Assembly: GCA_944385475.1 (NCBI GenBank)
Contig: CALWXJ010000021.1
Location: 22,542-86,541 of the forward strand
DNA from: an uncultured Oscillospiraceae bacterium
Lineage (GTDB): Bacteria; Bacillota; Clostridia; Oscillospirales; Oscillospiraceae
DNA: 64,000 nucleotides
Direction of reading: 5' to 3'
How positions within the stretch are numbered: position 1 is the stretch's first letter; each line of letters starts with the position of its first letter. The notes beneath the pieces are model-generated. The model made no database searches and had not been told where the DNA came from. It saw nothing but the letters and a program-made list of their open reading frames with translations. Shown here one piece after another: positions 25,818-33,732 of the stretch. The position numbers were made by a program, and so were the translations under genes.

Positions 25818-27017
25818 TTACTTCACACCCTGCACTTTCTCAAACTCCCACACGCCATCGGTGGTGTTGGCTACCTTAATAAAGGCAGAGTCCCGCTTGG
25901 CATCGCCAATTTCATCAAACTCGATCAGGCCGGACACCCCCTCGTAACTAACAGAGGGCAACGCCGCCATCACATCGGCGGGATCTGTACTGCCGGCGGC
26001 TTTCAGGGCCTCCAGGGCAGTAAAATAGGCGTCATAGCCCATCACGGTGACGGCGGCCACCATGTCATTGCCGCCGTTGTTGGTCATGGCGTCGGGATTG
26101 GAATTGATCCACTCTTTGATCCCGGCGTCAAAGTCGGGGTCGCCGCCTTCCTGGTAGAAGGTGGTGACGGCGATGCGGACGTCCTTGCCCACGGCGCTTT
26201 CCACCACTTTGTTGCTGTCCCAGGTGTCGGATCCCAGCAGTGTGCCGTCAAAACCCTGGGAATCTGCCGCCTCCACAATGAGCTGGGCGTAGTTGATGGA
26301 GACGGGAGCGAAGATGGCGCCGGCGCCGGCGGCCTTGGCGTTGTTGATATAGGAGACGAAGTTGGCGTTGCCGTCATTGAAAGTTTCAGATACAACGCTT
26401 CCCCCCAGGGCCTCAAAGGCCTCGGTAAAGTAATACACCAGGCCCTGGTCGTAGTCACTGCCCAGCATGGACAGGGTATAGGCCGTGGTAATGCCTAAGG
26501 TGTCATAGGCGTAGCTGGCCAGAGCCGGACCCTGGAAGGGGTCGGTAAAGCAGATGCGGAAATAGCAGTCATAGTCCGAGGTGACCTGGGGATTGGTGCA
26601 GGAGACGCCGATGGCAGGGACCCCTGCTTCCTCAAAGATCTTACCTCCGGCCACAGAGACGCCGGAGCCATAGGAGCCCAGGACCACAGACACGTCCTTA
26701 TCCACCAACTGCGAGGCAGCAGAGGGGCCGTTTTCCGGGGTGGTGCGGTTATCCACGATCTCCAGTTTGACATCATAGGTCTCCCCGGCGATCTCCACCG
26801 TGGGCTGGATGGACTGGGCATACTGCATGCCCAGGATCTCCTGTTTTCCGCCGGGGCCGTTGTCCCCTGTCTGGGGCTCATAAACGCCGATTCGGACTTC
26901 CTTGGCACCCTCCGTGCCGCCATCTTCACCAGAGGCCTCTCCACCGCCTCCGCAGGCGGTCATACCTAAAATCAGAGCCATTGCCAGGGACAGGGAAAAA
27001 AGCTTCTTCATACTCAT
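25818..27017 (-). CDS. livK: Branched-chain amino acid ABC transporter substrate-binding lipoprotein
   Basis: The 399-residue product has a lipoprotein signal with the lipobox MTAC; the acylated cysteine is near residue 20, followed by a Gly/Glu-rich linker. The periplasmic-binding-protein type I fold follows, with VRIGVYEPQTG, VLGSYGSGVS and FRICFTDPFQG segments. It captures branched-chain or related amino acids outside the cell and delivers them to LivHM. GGAGGAG precedes the ATG at 27017. Its ligand range cannot be read from the sequence. Confidence 0.93.
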   Translation of the reverse strand: MSMKKLFSLSLAMALILGMTACGGGGEASGEDGGTEGAKEVRIGVYEPQTGDNGPGGKQEILGMQYAQSIQPTVEIAGETYDVKLEIVDNRTTPENGPSAASQLVDKDVSVVLGSYGSGVSVAGGKIFEEAGVPAIGVSCTNPQVTSDYDCYFRICFTDPFQGPALASYAYDTLGITTAYTLSMLGSDYDQGLVYYFTEAFEALGGSVVSETFNDGNANFVSYINNAKAAGAGAIFAPVSINYAQLIVEAADSQGFDGTLLGSDTWDSNKVVESAVGKDVRIAVTTFYQEGGDPDFDAGIKEWINSNPDAMTNNGGNDMVAAVTVMGYDAYFTALEALKAAGSTDPADVMAALPSVSYEGVSGLIEFDEIGDAKRDSAFIKVANTTDGVWEFEKVQGVK

Positions 27018-27074
27018 GAGACTTCTCCTCCGTTTCCCGGTAAAGCTTCCCTCTTTACCAGTTAAGATATTCAC

Positions 27075-27103
27075 ATTTTATGAAATTGGAAAAACCTTCG
27101 CAA
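27075..27103 (-). promoter_or_regulatory. liv operon promoter
   Basis: Reverse-strand TTGCGA (27103-27098) and TAAAAT (27080-27075) are 17 bases apart. Confidence 0.6.
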
Positions 27104-27379
27104 GATGAATATTCAACAGAAAAAAAGCGGCATTTTTCGAATTGGACGCAAAAATCCTCCATAAAAAGATAAATATCTTTATTATAAAGACAGAACTTTT
27201 GCGAAATAAATTAAAAACGGACATTTGTCCCTCATATAAGGACAATTAAAGTTTTGTGCAAATTCACGATACAAAAATGAAGGAGAAAAATTGGAAGAAA
27301 TCATAATTGCTTGCAGGCTGCAGGTTCCAAAGCGGCGCCATCCAAGTTCTGGAAAGTCGGCGGAACAGGGGATGGTGCG
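27104..27379. other. AT-rich intergenic region
   Basis: No gene or supported small frame is seen between the liv promoter and the muramidase promoter. The stretch is AT-rich, unlike the surrounding DNA. It holds a GGACA-TT-TGTCC inverted repeat at 27219-27230 with a further GGACAA 9 bases later, a possible regulatory site. Confidence 0.5.
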
Positions 27380-27408
27380 TTGACAGGGCAGGGGGGGTAT
27401 GGTACGAT
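27380..27408 (+). promoter_or_regulatory. Promoter for the SLH-GH25 gene
   Basis: TTGACA and TACGAT are 17 bases apart, about 75 bases before the start codon. Confidence 0.7.
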
Positions 27409-27483
27409 AGAAACCTGAAATTTAGGGGCTGCTGCCCCTGTTTTCCGGCGGTATTTGTCGAATTTTGGGGAAAGGACACGAGC

Positions 27484-29139
27484 ATGAAAAAAAGGAAAAT
27501 CTGCGGAAGGCTGCTCTCACTGGTGCTGGCGGCAGGAATGTGCCTGCCGGCACAGGCTGCGTTTACCGATACAGAGGGCCATTGGGCGCAGGCAGCGATC
27601 GATAAATGGAGCCAGGAGTATGGCATCATCCAGGGATATGAGGACGGCAGTTTCCAGCCGGATCAGTTCGTTTCCCGGGGGGCGTTTGCCGGTATTTTGG
27701 ATCGCTTCCTCCGCTTTCGGACGGCCTCTGCCCCGGAGACGTTTTCCGATATTTCCGGGAATTTTTGGGAACAGGAAATTTTGAAGCTGCACGCAGCCGG
27801 TGTTTATCTGGGAAATGAGGGGATGGCCCTTGCGGGGGACAGCATCACCCGTCAGCAGGCGGTGACCATGATCGCCCGGGCCTTCCAGGTAGAGGCGTCC
27901 ACGACTTCTCTGCCCTATGGGGATGCGGACATGATTGCGGAGTATGCGCGCCCCGCTGTGGCGGAATTCACTGCCCGGGGATACATCAATGATGTGCGCG
28001 ACGGCAACTTTCGGCCCACGGATCCCATCACCAGGGCAGAGATCATCAATATTTTAAATAATATGATCATGGTCTTGATCCAGGAAAATGAGACGTATGA
28101 TCAGGATGTTCCCGGTACCGTGATGATCAACTCCACGGAGGGCGCCGTTTTGAAGGATATGGTCATCAGCGGCGATTTGATTTTGGCCCCCGGGGTCGGA
28201 GGGGAAGTGGTGCTGGACGATGTTACCATCGGCGGCAGCATCCGCAACTTCAGCCCTATTATTCCCACAGTGGATGATGACGACAGGGAGGAGCCTGAGG
28301 ATCCCCAGGATCCGGAAGATCCGGAGCAGACGGAGGGGATCGACCCCTCCACGGTTTATGAACCCGGTACCACTACGGGGGAGACGTTCCAGTATAACGG
28401 GACATCCATTCCCATTTATGAAGACCGGCCGCTGAACGTCTTTGCCCAGGGGGACTTCTCCTGGGACGGCGATCGCCTGGTGTATGAGGGGGACGATTTC
28501 CGCACTCGCTTTGGCATTGACGTGTCGGCCTATCAAAACCGCGCTTCGGAAAATGAGACCATTGACTGGGAGGCAGTCCGGGACGACGGTGTGGAATTTG
28601 TATTTGTCCGGGCGGGCCTGCGGGGATACGGCAGCGGCGCACTGCTGGAGGATGCCTATTTCCATAAAAATGTGGAAGGAGCCCTGGAGGCGGGACTGGA
28701 GACGGGTGTCTACTTTTTCTCCCAGGCCATCACTGTGGAGGAGGCCATTGAAGAGGCGGACATGGTGATCCGCATGCTGGACGGCCATGACATCGACGGC
28801 CCTGTGGCCTACGACTGGGAGATGCACGACAGTACATACCGCGTCTATGGCATCAGCCCCGAGATGGCCACAGCATGTGCCGTGGCCTTCTGCCGGCGCA
28901 TTGAAGAGGCGGGATATACCCCCATGGTCTATGCCAGCACCTATGTTAATTATGTAAAGTATGACCAGGGGGCCATCGCGGATTACCTCAGCTGGTATCC
29001 CGAATATAAGAGCGATCAGTCCGAAAAGCTCTATCCCACTTTGCTCTATCATATGGATTACTGGCAGTTTACCAGCAGCTGCACCATTGATGGGATCGGT
29101 GGCCGGGTAGATGCCAACTTGCAGTTTATCCGCCGATAG
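27484..29139 (+). CDS. SLH-domain protein with C-terminal GH25 muramidase
   Basis: The 551-residue protein has a signal peptide (residues 1-26). Three S-layer homology repeats come next (about 28-195), each with the GYEDGSF or GNFRP turn and RxxAxxI pattern. A small beta-rich segment and an acidic Pro/Asp/Glu linker (near 262-280) follow. A GH25 domain runs from about 340 to the end with FGIDVSAYQ, VFVRAGLRGYGSG and PVAYDWEMHD, which carry the catalytic acidic residues. The SLH repeats should tether it to the wall, where the muramidase cuts MurNAc-GlcNAc bonds. AAAGGA precedes the ATG. The role may be wall remodelling or lysis of rivals. Confidence 0.92.
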   Translation: MKKRKICGRLLSLVLAAGMCLPAQAAFTDTEGHWAQAAIDKWSQEYGIIQGYEDGSFQPDQFVSRGAFAGILDRFLRFRTASAPETFSDISGNFWEQEILKLHAAGVYLGNEGMALAGDSITRQQAVTMIARAFQVEASTTSLPYGDADMIAEYARPAVAEFTARGYINDVRDGNFRPTDPITRAEIINILNNMIMVLIQENETYDQDVPGTVMINSTEGAVLKDMVISGDLILAPGVGGEVVLDDVTIGGSIRNFSPIIPTVDDDDREEPEDPQDPEDPEQTEGIDPSTVYEPGTTTGETFQYNGTSIPIYEDRPLNVFAQGDFSWDGDRLVYEGDDFRTRFGIDVSAYQNRASENETIDWEAVRDDGVEFVFVRAGLRGYGSGALLEDAYFHKNVEGALEAGLETGVYFFSQAITVEEAIEEADMVIRMLDGHDIDGPVAYDWEMHDSTYRVYGISPEMATACAVAFCRRIEEAGYTPMVYASTYVNYVKYDQGAIADYLSWYPEYKSDQSEKLYPTLLYHMDYWQFTSSCTIDGIGGRVDANLQFIRR

Positions 29140-29240
29140 AAAAGAGTCCTCGCCCCAAGAGCACATCTTTTCCGCGGCTTTCGGGGCCTTTACATTGCGA
29201 TCCCTGTGAAGAACAAGACATCATTTGAGGAGGCGCCTTT

Positions 29241-29990
29241 ATGAAATCTCAGAGCTGGCTGACGATGGAGAGTCTGATCCATCTGAGTGAAAAACTCTCC
29301 TACAAAACCGGCCGCAGCGGGTGCTATCAGCCCTACTGGTCCTGCGTTTGGCCCCTGGACTATCCCTCCTGGTACTGCCGCACCCACGTTCTCTCCTGCC
29401 CGGAGGGAATGGTGGAGCAGATGGCACAGGACCTGGCCCAGGGAGCCCGGGATGGGCTTCGGCCGCCTCTGGTGAGCGTGGTGGTGGAGGATGTGCCCGA
29501 GACGTTCATCCCCGCGCTGGAGCGCAACGGATTTGTGCTGCGCAAGCCGCAAACAGGCATGCTTTTGGAGATCGACCGCTATGAAGCCCGGGGGGAAGAC
29601 CCCCACGTGGTGGAGATTGGGCCAGACCGTCTGATGGAGTGGTCTGAGATCTGTGCCCAGGCATTTTCCAAGGAGAATGAGCCTGAGACCATGCGTCTTT
29701 TCATGCAGGACCCCTCTTGCCATTTCTATGCCTATGAGGATCAGGGGCGGATCGTAGGAACGCTTTTGATGTCGCTGCAATATCAAAATGCGGGGCTCCA
29801 CGAGGTGGGAACGCTGAAAGAGTGCCGGGGGCGGGGGATCTGTCATGCCCTGCTGAACCGGGCCTTCCTGGATGCCCGAGCCTGGGGATACCCGCTGATG
29901 AGCCTGCAGGCCTCCATCTATGGCCGGCCGGTCTACGAGACCATCGGTATGCGCCCGGTGTGTCAGATCCGCACCTTCGCGATGGAATAA
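29241..29990 (+). CDS. GNAT family N-acetyltransferase
   Basis: The 249-residue product has a divergent N-terminal half and a GNAT core from about 120. The acetyl-CoA binding loop reads ECRGRGICHALLN near residue 195. The YETIGMRPVCQI ending is typical. It moves an acetyl group from acetyl-CoA to an unknown amine. GAGGAGG precedes the ATG. A strong terminator follows. Confidence 0.85.
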   Translation: MKSQSWLTMESLIHLSEKLSYKTGRSGCYQPYWSCVWPLDYPSWYCRTHVLSCPEGMVEQMAQDLAQGARDGLRPPLVSVVVEDVPETFIPALERNGFVLRKPQTGMLLEIDRYEARGEDPHVVEIGPDRLMEWSEICAQAFSKENEPETMRLFMQDPSCHFYAYEDQGRIVGTLLMSLQYQNAGLHEVGTLKECRGRGICHALLNRAFLDARAWGYPLMSLQASIYGRPVYETIGMRPVCQIRTFAME

Positions 29991-30013
29991 AGCGAAGGGG
30001 AAGAAAAGGAAAG

Positions 30014-30056
30014 AACAGCGCCCCGCTGCCGGCAACGGCGGTGGGGCGCTGTTTTG
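30014..30056 (+). terminator. GNAT gene terminator
   Basis: An 11-bp outer stem (30014-30024 with 30043-30053) ends in TTTT. Confidence 0.75.
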
Positions 30057-30069
30057 AAAGAGGAGGGTG

Positions 30070-30174
30070 TTACTTGCGGTTTTCCTTCTGCTGACGCTGT
30101 TCCTGGTTGGTCTGCTTCTTCTGCTCGTTCTTCTGCTCATTCTGGTTCTTCTGCTGATTATTCTCACGGGCCAT
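30070..30174 (-). CDS. 34-residue Gln/Asn/Lys-rich peptide
   Basis: The frame starts at an ATG with AAAGGAGGTG 5 bases upstream, the strongest kind of ribosome site. It encodes 34 residues composed almost only of Gln, Asn, Lys, Glu and Arg after MARE. The product should be soluble, disordered and highly polar. Peptides of this composition are found in Clostridia without a known role. The strong ribosome site argues that it is translated, but its small size limits certainty. Confidence 0.6.
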   Translation of the reverse strand: MARENNQQKNQNEQKNEQKKQTNQEQRQQKENRK

Positions 30175-30347
30175 GGGGTACACCTCCTTTCCGGCACAAT
30201 TGATGACGGTGGATAGTGTTGACAAAGGAGGCGGGAAATATACCGAAAGGGCCACATTTTGGATTTTTTTTGGAGCAGCCAGAGCCTCCCTCTTCTCCCA
30301 GGGAAGAGGCCCTACAGAGAGGATACGGAGTGGAAGCTAAATTTTTA

Positions 30348-30376
30348 TTGACAACCCTTTTTAGGGGTGGTATACT
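30348..30376 (+). promoter_or_regulatory. infC-rpmI-rplT promoter
   Basis: TTGACA and TATACT are 17 bases apart, a near-consensus promoter. The spacer holds an ACCC/GGGT inverted repeat. Confidence 0.9.
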
Positions 30377-30383
30377 ATTTCCG

Positions 30384-30532
30384 CAAAACAAAGAAGGCTG
30401 ATTGCATCCGCCTCACCTTGCGCCTGCGGGCAAAAAGGTCAACAGCGTTGTTACGAGACTGCCGAAGGGCGGTTTCTTGTTGCGCGGATGCCTTAGGGTA
30501 TCCGCGTTTTGTGATTTTTGGATGGAGGTGCT
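30384..30532 (+). ncRNA. L20-type leader of infC
   Basis: The leader ends in a CGCGGAT/ATCCGCG terminator stem (30483-30506) followed by TTTTGTGATTTTT. GCATCCGC at 30404-30411 is complementary to GCGGATGC at 30484-30491 and would break the terminator. This matches the ribosomal protein L20 autoregulation of Firmicutes infC operons. Confidence 0.8.
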
Positions 30533-31057
30533 TTGACCATAGCTAAGTTAGTGCATGAACTGAATGAGGACATCAATGACAAAGAAATTCGCCTGATCGG
30601 AAGCGGCGGCGAGCAGCTTGGCATCATGGCCCCGGCTGACGCGCTGAAGATTGCGGACGAGCAGGGACTGGATCTGGTCAAGATCTCGCCTCAGGCCACC
30701 CCTCCGGTGTGCAAGCTGATGAACTATGGGAAATTCCGCTTTGAGCAGAGCAAAAAGGAAAAGGAAGCCCGGAAAAATCAGCATGTGGTGGAGATCAAGG
30801 AGATCCGCATGTCTCCCGGCATTGATGTGGGCGATTTCAACACCAAACTGAAAAATGCGCAGAAGTTCATTGCTGATGGCAACCGGGTCAAAGTTTCCGT
30901 TCGCTTCCGTGGTCGGGAGATGGCCCATACCGATATTGGCAAGGATCTGTTGGATCAGTTTGCCCAGCAGTGCGGGGAAGTGGCCAATGTAGATAAGGCT
31001 GCCAAACTGGAAGGCCGGATGATGTCTATTTTCCTCTCTCCCAAAAGCGGGAAATAA
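30533..31057 (+). CDS. infC: Translation initiation factor IF-3
   Basis: The 174-residue product has the IF3 N domain (NEDINDKEIRLIGSGGEQLGIM near residues 11-30) and the C domain from about residue 90, with KEIRMSPGIDVGDF. IF-3 keeps the 30S subunit free and checks initiator tRNA pairing. No ATG is suitable. TTG at 30533 lies 4 bases after GGAGG; an ATA two codons later is also possible, since infC genes often use rare start codons to regulate themselves. Confidence 0.95.
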   Translation: MTIAKLVHELNEDINDKEIRLIGSGGEQLGIMAPADALKIADEQGLDLVKISPQATPPVCKLMNYGKFRFEQSKKEKEARKNQHVVEIKEIRMSPGIDVGDFNTKLKNAQKFIADGNRVKVSVRFRGREMAHTDIGKDLLDQFAQQCGEVANVDKAAKLEGRMMSIFLSPKSGK

Positions 31058-31093
31058 CGAAAGAATGTCACAGATACGGAAGGAGTTACGATT

Positions 31094-31291
31094 ATGCCTA
31101 AGCTGAAAACCCATAGCGGCGCCAAGAAGAGATTCAACCTCACCAAGACCGGCAAGATCAAGCGCGCCAAGGCCTATAAAAGCCACATTCTGACCAAGAA
31201 GGACACCAAGCGTACACGCCGTCTGCGTGCCGGCGGCTATGCCGACGCCACCAATATGGATGCCGTGCGCAAGATGATCCCCTACAAGTAA
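31094..31291 (+). CDS. rpmI: Ribosomal protein bL35
   Basis: The 65-residue basic protein begins [14 protein letters not shown] and matches bL35 over its whole length. It is a structural protein of the 50S subunit. It lies 36 bases after infC with GGAAGGAG upstream of the ATG, the standard infC-rpmI-rplT order. Confidence 0.98.
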   Translation: MPKLKTHSGAKKRFNLTKTGKIKRAKAYKSHILTKKDTKRTRRLRAGGYADATNMDAVRKMIPYK

Positions 31292-31327
31292 GATTCCGGA
31301 TACGTTTAGAATAGGAGGCTTTTACAA

Positions 31328-31678
31328 ATGGCAAGAGTGAAAGGCGCGATGATGACGCGCAAGAGAAGAAATAAGACCCTGAAGATGGCCAAGGGCTATT
31401 GGGGTTCCAAGTCCAAGCATTTCCGTGTAGCTAACCAGGCGGTCATGAAGTCCCTGACCTATGCCTATACTGGCCGCCGGCTGAAGAAGCGTGATTTCCG
31501 CTCTTTGTGGATCACCCGTATCTCCGCCGCCTGCAAGATCAACGGCATGAACTACTCCACCTTCATGCACGGACTGAAGAAAGCTGGCGTTGAGATCAAC
31601 CGTAAGATGCTCTCCGAGCTGGCGATCTCCAATCCTGCTGCTTTCACCCAGCTGGTGGAAATGGCCAAGAACGCCTAA
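31328..31678 (+). CDS. rplT: Ribosomal protein bL20
   Basis: The 116-residue product begins with the RNA-binding stretch [16 protein letters not shown] and keeps the bL20 pattern throughout, including [11 protein letters not shown]. It binds 23S rRNA early in 50S assembly and is expected to bind the infC leader for feedback control. AGGAGG precedes the ATG. Confidence 0.98.
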   Translation: MARVKGAMMTRKRRNKTLKMAKGYWGSKSKHFRVANQAVMKSLTYAYTGRRLKKRDFRSLWITRISAACKINGMNYSTFMHGLKKAGVEINRKMLSELAISNPAAFTQLVEMAKNA

Positions 31679-31700
31679 GGGACCTGCAAAAGTAAATTCT

Positions 31701-31735
31701 GCGGCCCGGATCTTTTGATCCGGGCCGCGTTTTTT
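31701..31735 (+). terminator. rplT terminator
   Basis: A 12-bp stem with a TTTT loop is followed by six T residues. Confidence 0.95.
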
Positions 31736-31754
31736 ACAGAGTGAAATGTAGATC

Positions 31755-31794
31755 AAAGAGGGACCTGCGGCCAAAAGCCACAGGTCCCTCTTTT
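31755..31794. terminator. pspA-side terminator
   Basis: A 13-bp stem (31755-31767 with 31781-31793) flanked by A and T runs lies past the pspA stop and can act in both directions. Confidence 0.8.
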
Positions 31795-31820
31795 AGGAGA
31801 TATTGAAAAGGAAAAACCCT

Positions 31821-32501
31821 TTACAGTCCCAACTCTTTCTTCAAGCGGGAGAGTTCATCGTCCACAGCTGCGTCAGCAGCGCCCTGGGCGTATTTTTTCT
31901 CCAGGGCATCCGCCTGGCTGACGGGCTTTTTATTCAGCTCTGCCATGGCGTTGGCGCTGTCCAGCATCTGGTCCGCCTTCTGCTCCATACGGTCAAAGGC
32001 GTTCATGGCATCTCCGGCCCGGTCAGAACCGGAGGAGACCTTTGCCATCTGCTGCTGTGTCTTTGCCACTGCCACCTTGGCCTTGATAGCGGCCTGGCGG
32101 GTATGGAGGGTCTCGATGTCCTCCACCAGTTTATCGTGCATCTGCCGCATTTTTTGGGCGTTTTCCCGGGCGGCGGCATAGGTGGCCTGCAGACTCTCTC
32201 CCGCCTGGGTCAGCTGCTGCTTCTTGCCTAAAAATACCCGGGCATCACCCTCATTGCCGGCCATCAGGGCCTTTTTGGCCAGATCTTCATATTTTTTTAC
32301 TTCTGCCGCGTTTTCCTCCACCATGCGTTTGGTGCGGCTTTCCTCCGCCATGACAGAGGCGGTCTCTTTCTTTACTTCAGCCAAACTCTCCGTGAGATCC
32401 CGCAGATATTGATCCACCATTTTGGCGGGGTCCTCACAGCGGTCCAGCAAGTCGTTGATATTTGCCTTGATGATATCGCCGAAGCGCTCCAAAATAGCCA
32501 T
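31821..32501 (-). CDS. PspA/IM30 family protein
   Basis: The 226-residue protein is nearly all helix, with long coiled-coil stretches between residues 25 and 190. It begins with the amphipathic MAILERFGDIIKANINDLL helix typical of PspA/IM30. A DPAKMVDQYLRDL segment follows. These proteins bind stressed membranes and form ESCRT-III-like assemblies that restore barrier function. AAAGGAG precedes the ATG. It is preceded at 45 bases by a glycine-rich membrane protein gene, an arrangement reminiscent of PspA next to TPM-domain genes in Bacillus. Confidence 0.92.
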   Translation of the reverse strand: MAILERFGDIIKANINDLLDRCEDPAKMVDQYLRDLTESLAEVKKETASVMAEESRTKRMVEENAAEVKKYEDLAKKALMAGNEGDARVFLGKKQQLTQAGESLQATYAAARENAQKMRQMHDKLVEDIETLHTRQAAIKAKVAVAKTQQQMAKVSSGSDRAGDAMNAFDRMEQKADQMLDSANAMAELNKKPVSQADALEKKYAQGAADAAVDDELSRLKKELGL

Positions 32502-32546
32502 AGAATTGCTCCTTTCTGCATCTTGTGTGTGATGAAAAGCGGAATA

Positions 32547-33623
32547 TTACTCCTCGTCTTTGGGAGGTTGCTCATATTTGCGGGCCAGATCCTCTGCATC
32601 CTGGTCGCCAAATTTCTCCAGAGGTGTTTTTAAAATGTCCTCCATCTGTTTGCGCTGGGCCTCCTTATCCCGGAGGACCTTTTTTACCACCAGGAAGATC
32701 ACAACGGCCACAGCCACCACTGCCACGCAGATCATGATCACCGGCAGGGGAGAGGTCTGCACTGTCATGATCCGCTCCGCGGTTTTTTCAAAGGTGAGAG
32801 AGAAGACCTCTTCTTCAGAGATGGAGTAGTCGTTATAATAGCGATCCAGATAGTCTGCCAAAATGGCGATTGCCTCTGTATCCATGACGGTCTTGGCCTG
32901 GGAGCCCACAGTGTAGCCACAGTTATAAGAGCCGTTGCCGTCGTCACAAAACACCAGCAGGAAATGCCCCTCATCCTGGAAGAGCTGCGGGTAGAGTTCC
33001 TCAGACAGGGAGGTCAGCTGGTCGGAAGAGGTGATCTCCCCGTTTGGAAGCAGGTAGAGGTAGGGCTGCACACCAGTGGCCTGATAGAAGTTCTTCATTC
33101 CGCTGGTCAGCGCATTGGGATTGGAGAACCAGCCGCCCTCATCCGTATAATATCCCGTCTCCTCTACAGCATCCGCGGGCAGCTTTTCCCGGGCATAGGT
33201 GGAGGCCTGGATATCATCGTGGCCATAACTGCCCCCGGAGAAAAAGATCCCTCCGAAAGAGGCGAAGAAGAACAGCAGCACAGCCACTACCATGAAGATC
33301 ACCAGGCTGGTGGCGCATCCCATGCCGTCCCCCCGTTGGGGAGAAGGCCCTCCGCCCACAAAGACGGGGCCGGTATGGATGACGGGCCGGGGCCGGAAAA
33401 ACCATCCTCCGTGAGGCCGTGGGGGTCTTGGAGCCCGGGGGCCGCTAACCCCTCCTCCGGAGTGCCCGCCGGATCGTCCGCCGCCAAAGGACCGTCCGCT
33501 GGATCGCCCGCCGCCAAAGGACCGTCCGCCGCCGGAAAAGCCGCCGGAAGAACGCCCGCCGCCGGAAAAGCCGCCCCGGGAACCGCCGGAAAAACCGCCG
33601 CGTCCGCCGCCTGATCTGCCCAT
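32547..33623 (-). CDS. Glycine-rich TPM-like membrane protein
   Basis: The 358-residue protein starts with an extreme low-complexity Gly/Arg/Ser stretch (residues 1-60; about half glycine) and then an Arg/Pro-rich bridge. A membrane helix lies near 105-125. An extracytoplasmic region of about 150 residues comes next, with TGVQPYLYLLPNG and FLLVFCDDG, as in TPM domains. A second helix precedes an acidic and lysine-rich cytoplasmic tail. It probably works with PspA in membrane stress; this is an inference from position. The GGR repeats resemble RNA-binding RGG stretches but could simply be disordered. Confidence 0.7.
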   Translation of the reverse strand: MGRSGGGRGGFSGGSRGGFSGGGRSSGGFSGGGRSFGGGRSSGRSFGGGRSGGHSGGGVSGPRAPRPPRPHGGWFFRPRPVIHTGPVFVGGGPSPQRGDGMGCATSLVIFMVVAVLLFFFASFGGIFFSGGSYGHDDIQASTYAREKLPADAVEETGYYTDEGGWFSNPNALTSGMKNFYQATGVQPYLYLLPNGEITSSDQLTSLSEELYPQLFQDEGHFLLVFCDDGNGSYNCGYTVGSQAKTVMDTEAIAILADYLDRYYNDYSISEEEVFSLTFEKTAERIMTVQTSPLPVIMICVAVVAVAVVIFLVVKKVLRDKEAQRKQMEDILKTPLEKFGDQDAEDLARKYEQPPKDEE

Positions 33624-33663
33624 AGTCGCGCTCCTTTCCCAAAAGGCTGCTGATTTGCAGCTT

Positions 33664-33692
33664 ATTTTATGCCATCAAAAGATCGCCGTCAA
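33664..33692 (-). promoter_or_regulatory. Promoter of the Gly-rich / pspA operon
   Basis: Reverse-strand TTGACG (33692-33687) and TAAAAT (33669-33664) are 17 bases apart. Confidence 0.65.
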
Positions 33693-33732
33693 TACAGGGG
33701 GAAGATTTCTTACAATTTGTTTTCAATCCCCT

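Noticed and set aside
27247-27310. Nine-codon frame MKEKN... after a purine-rich stretch
   Set aside because: Too short to support and there is no ribosome site.
33445-33623. GC-rich repeats resembling a noncoding repeat array
   Set aside because: They encode the Gly/Arg/Ser stretch in frame with a good start codon and ribosome site.
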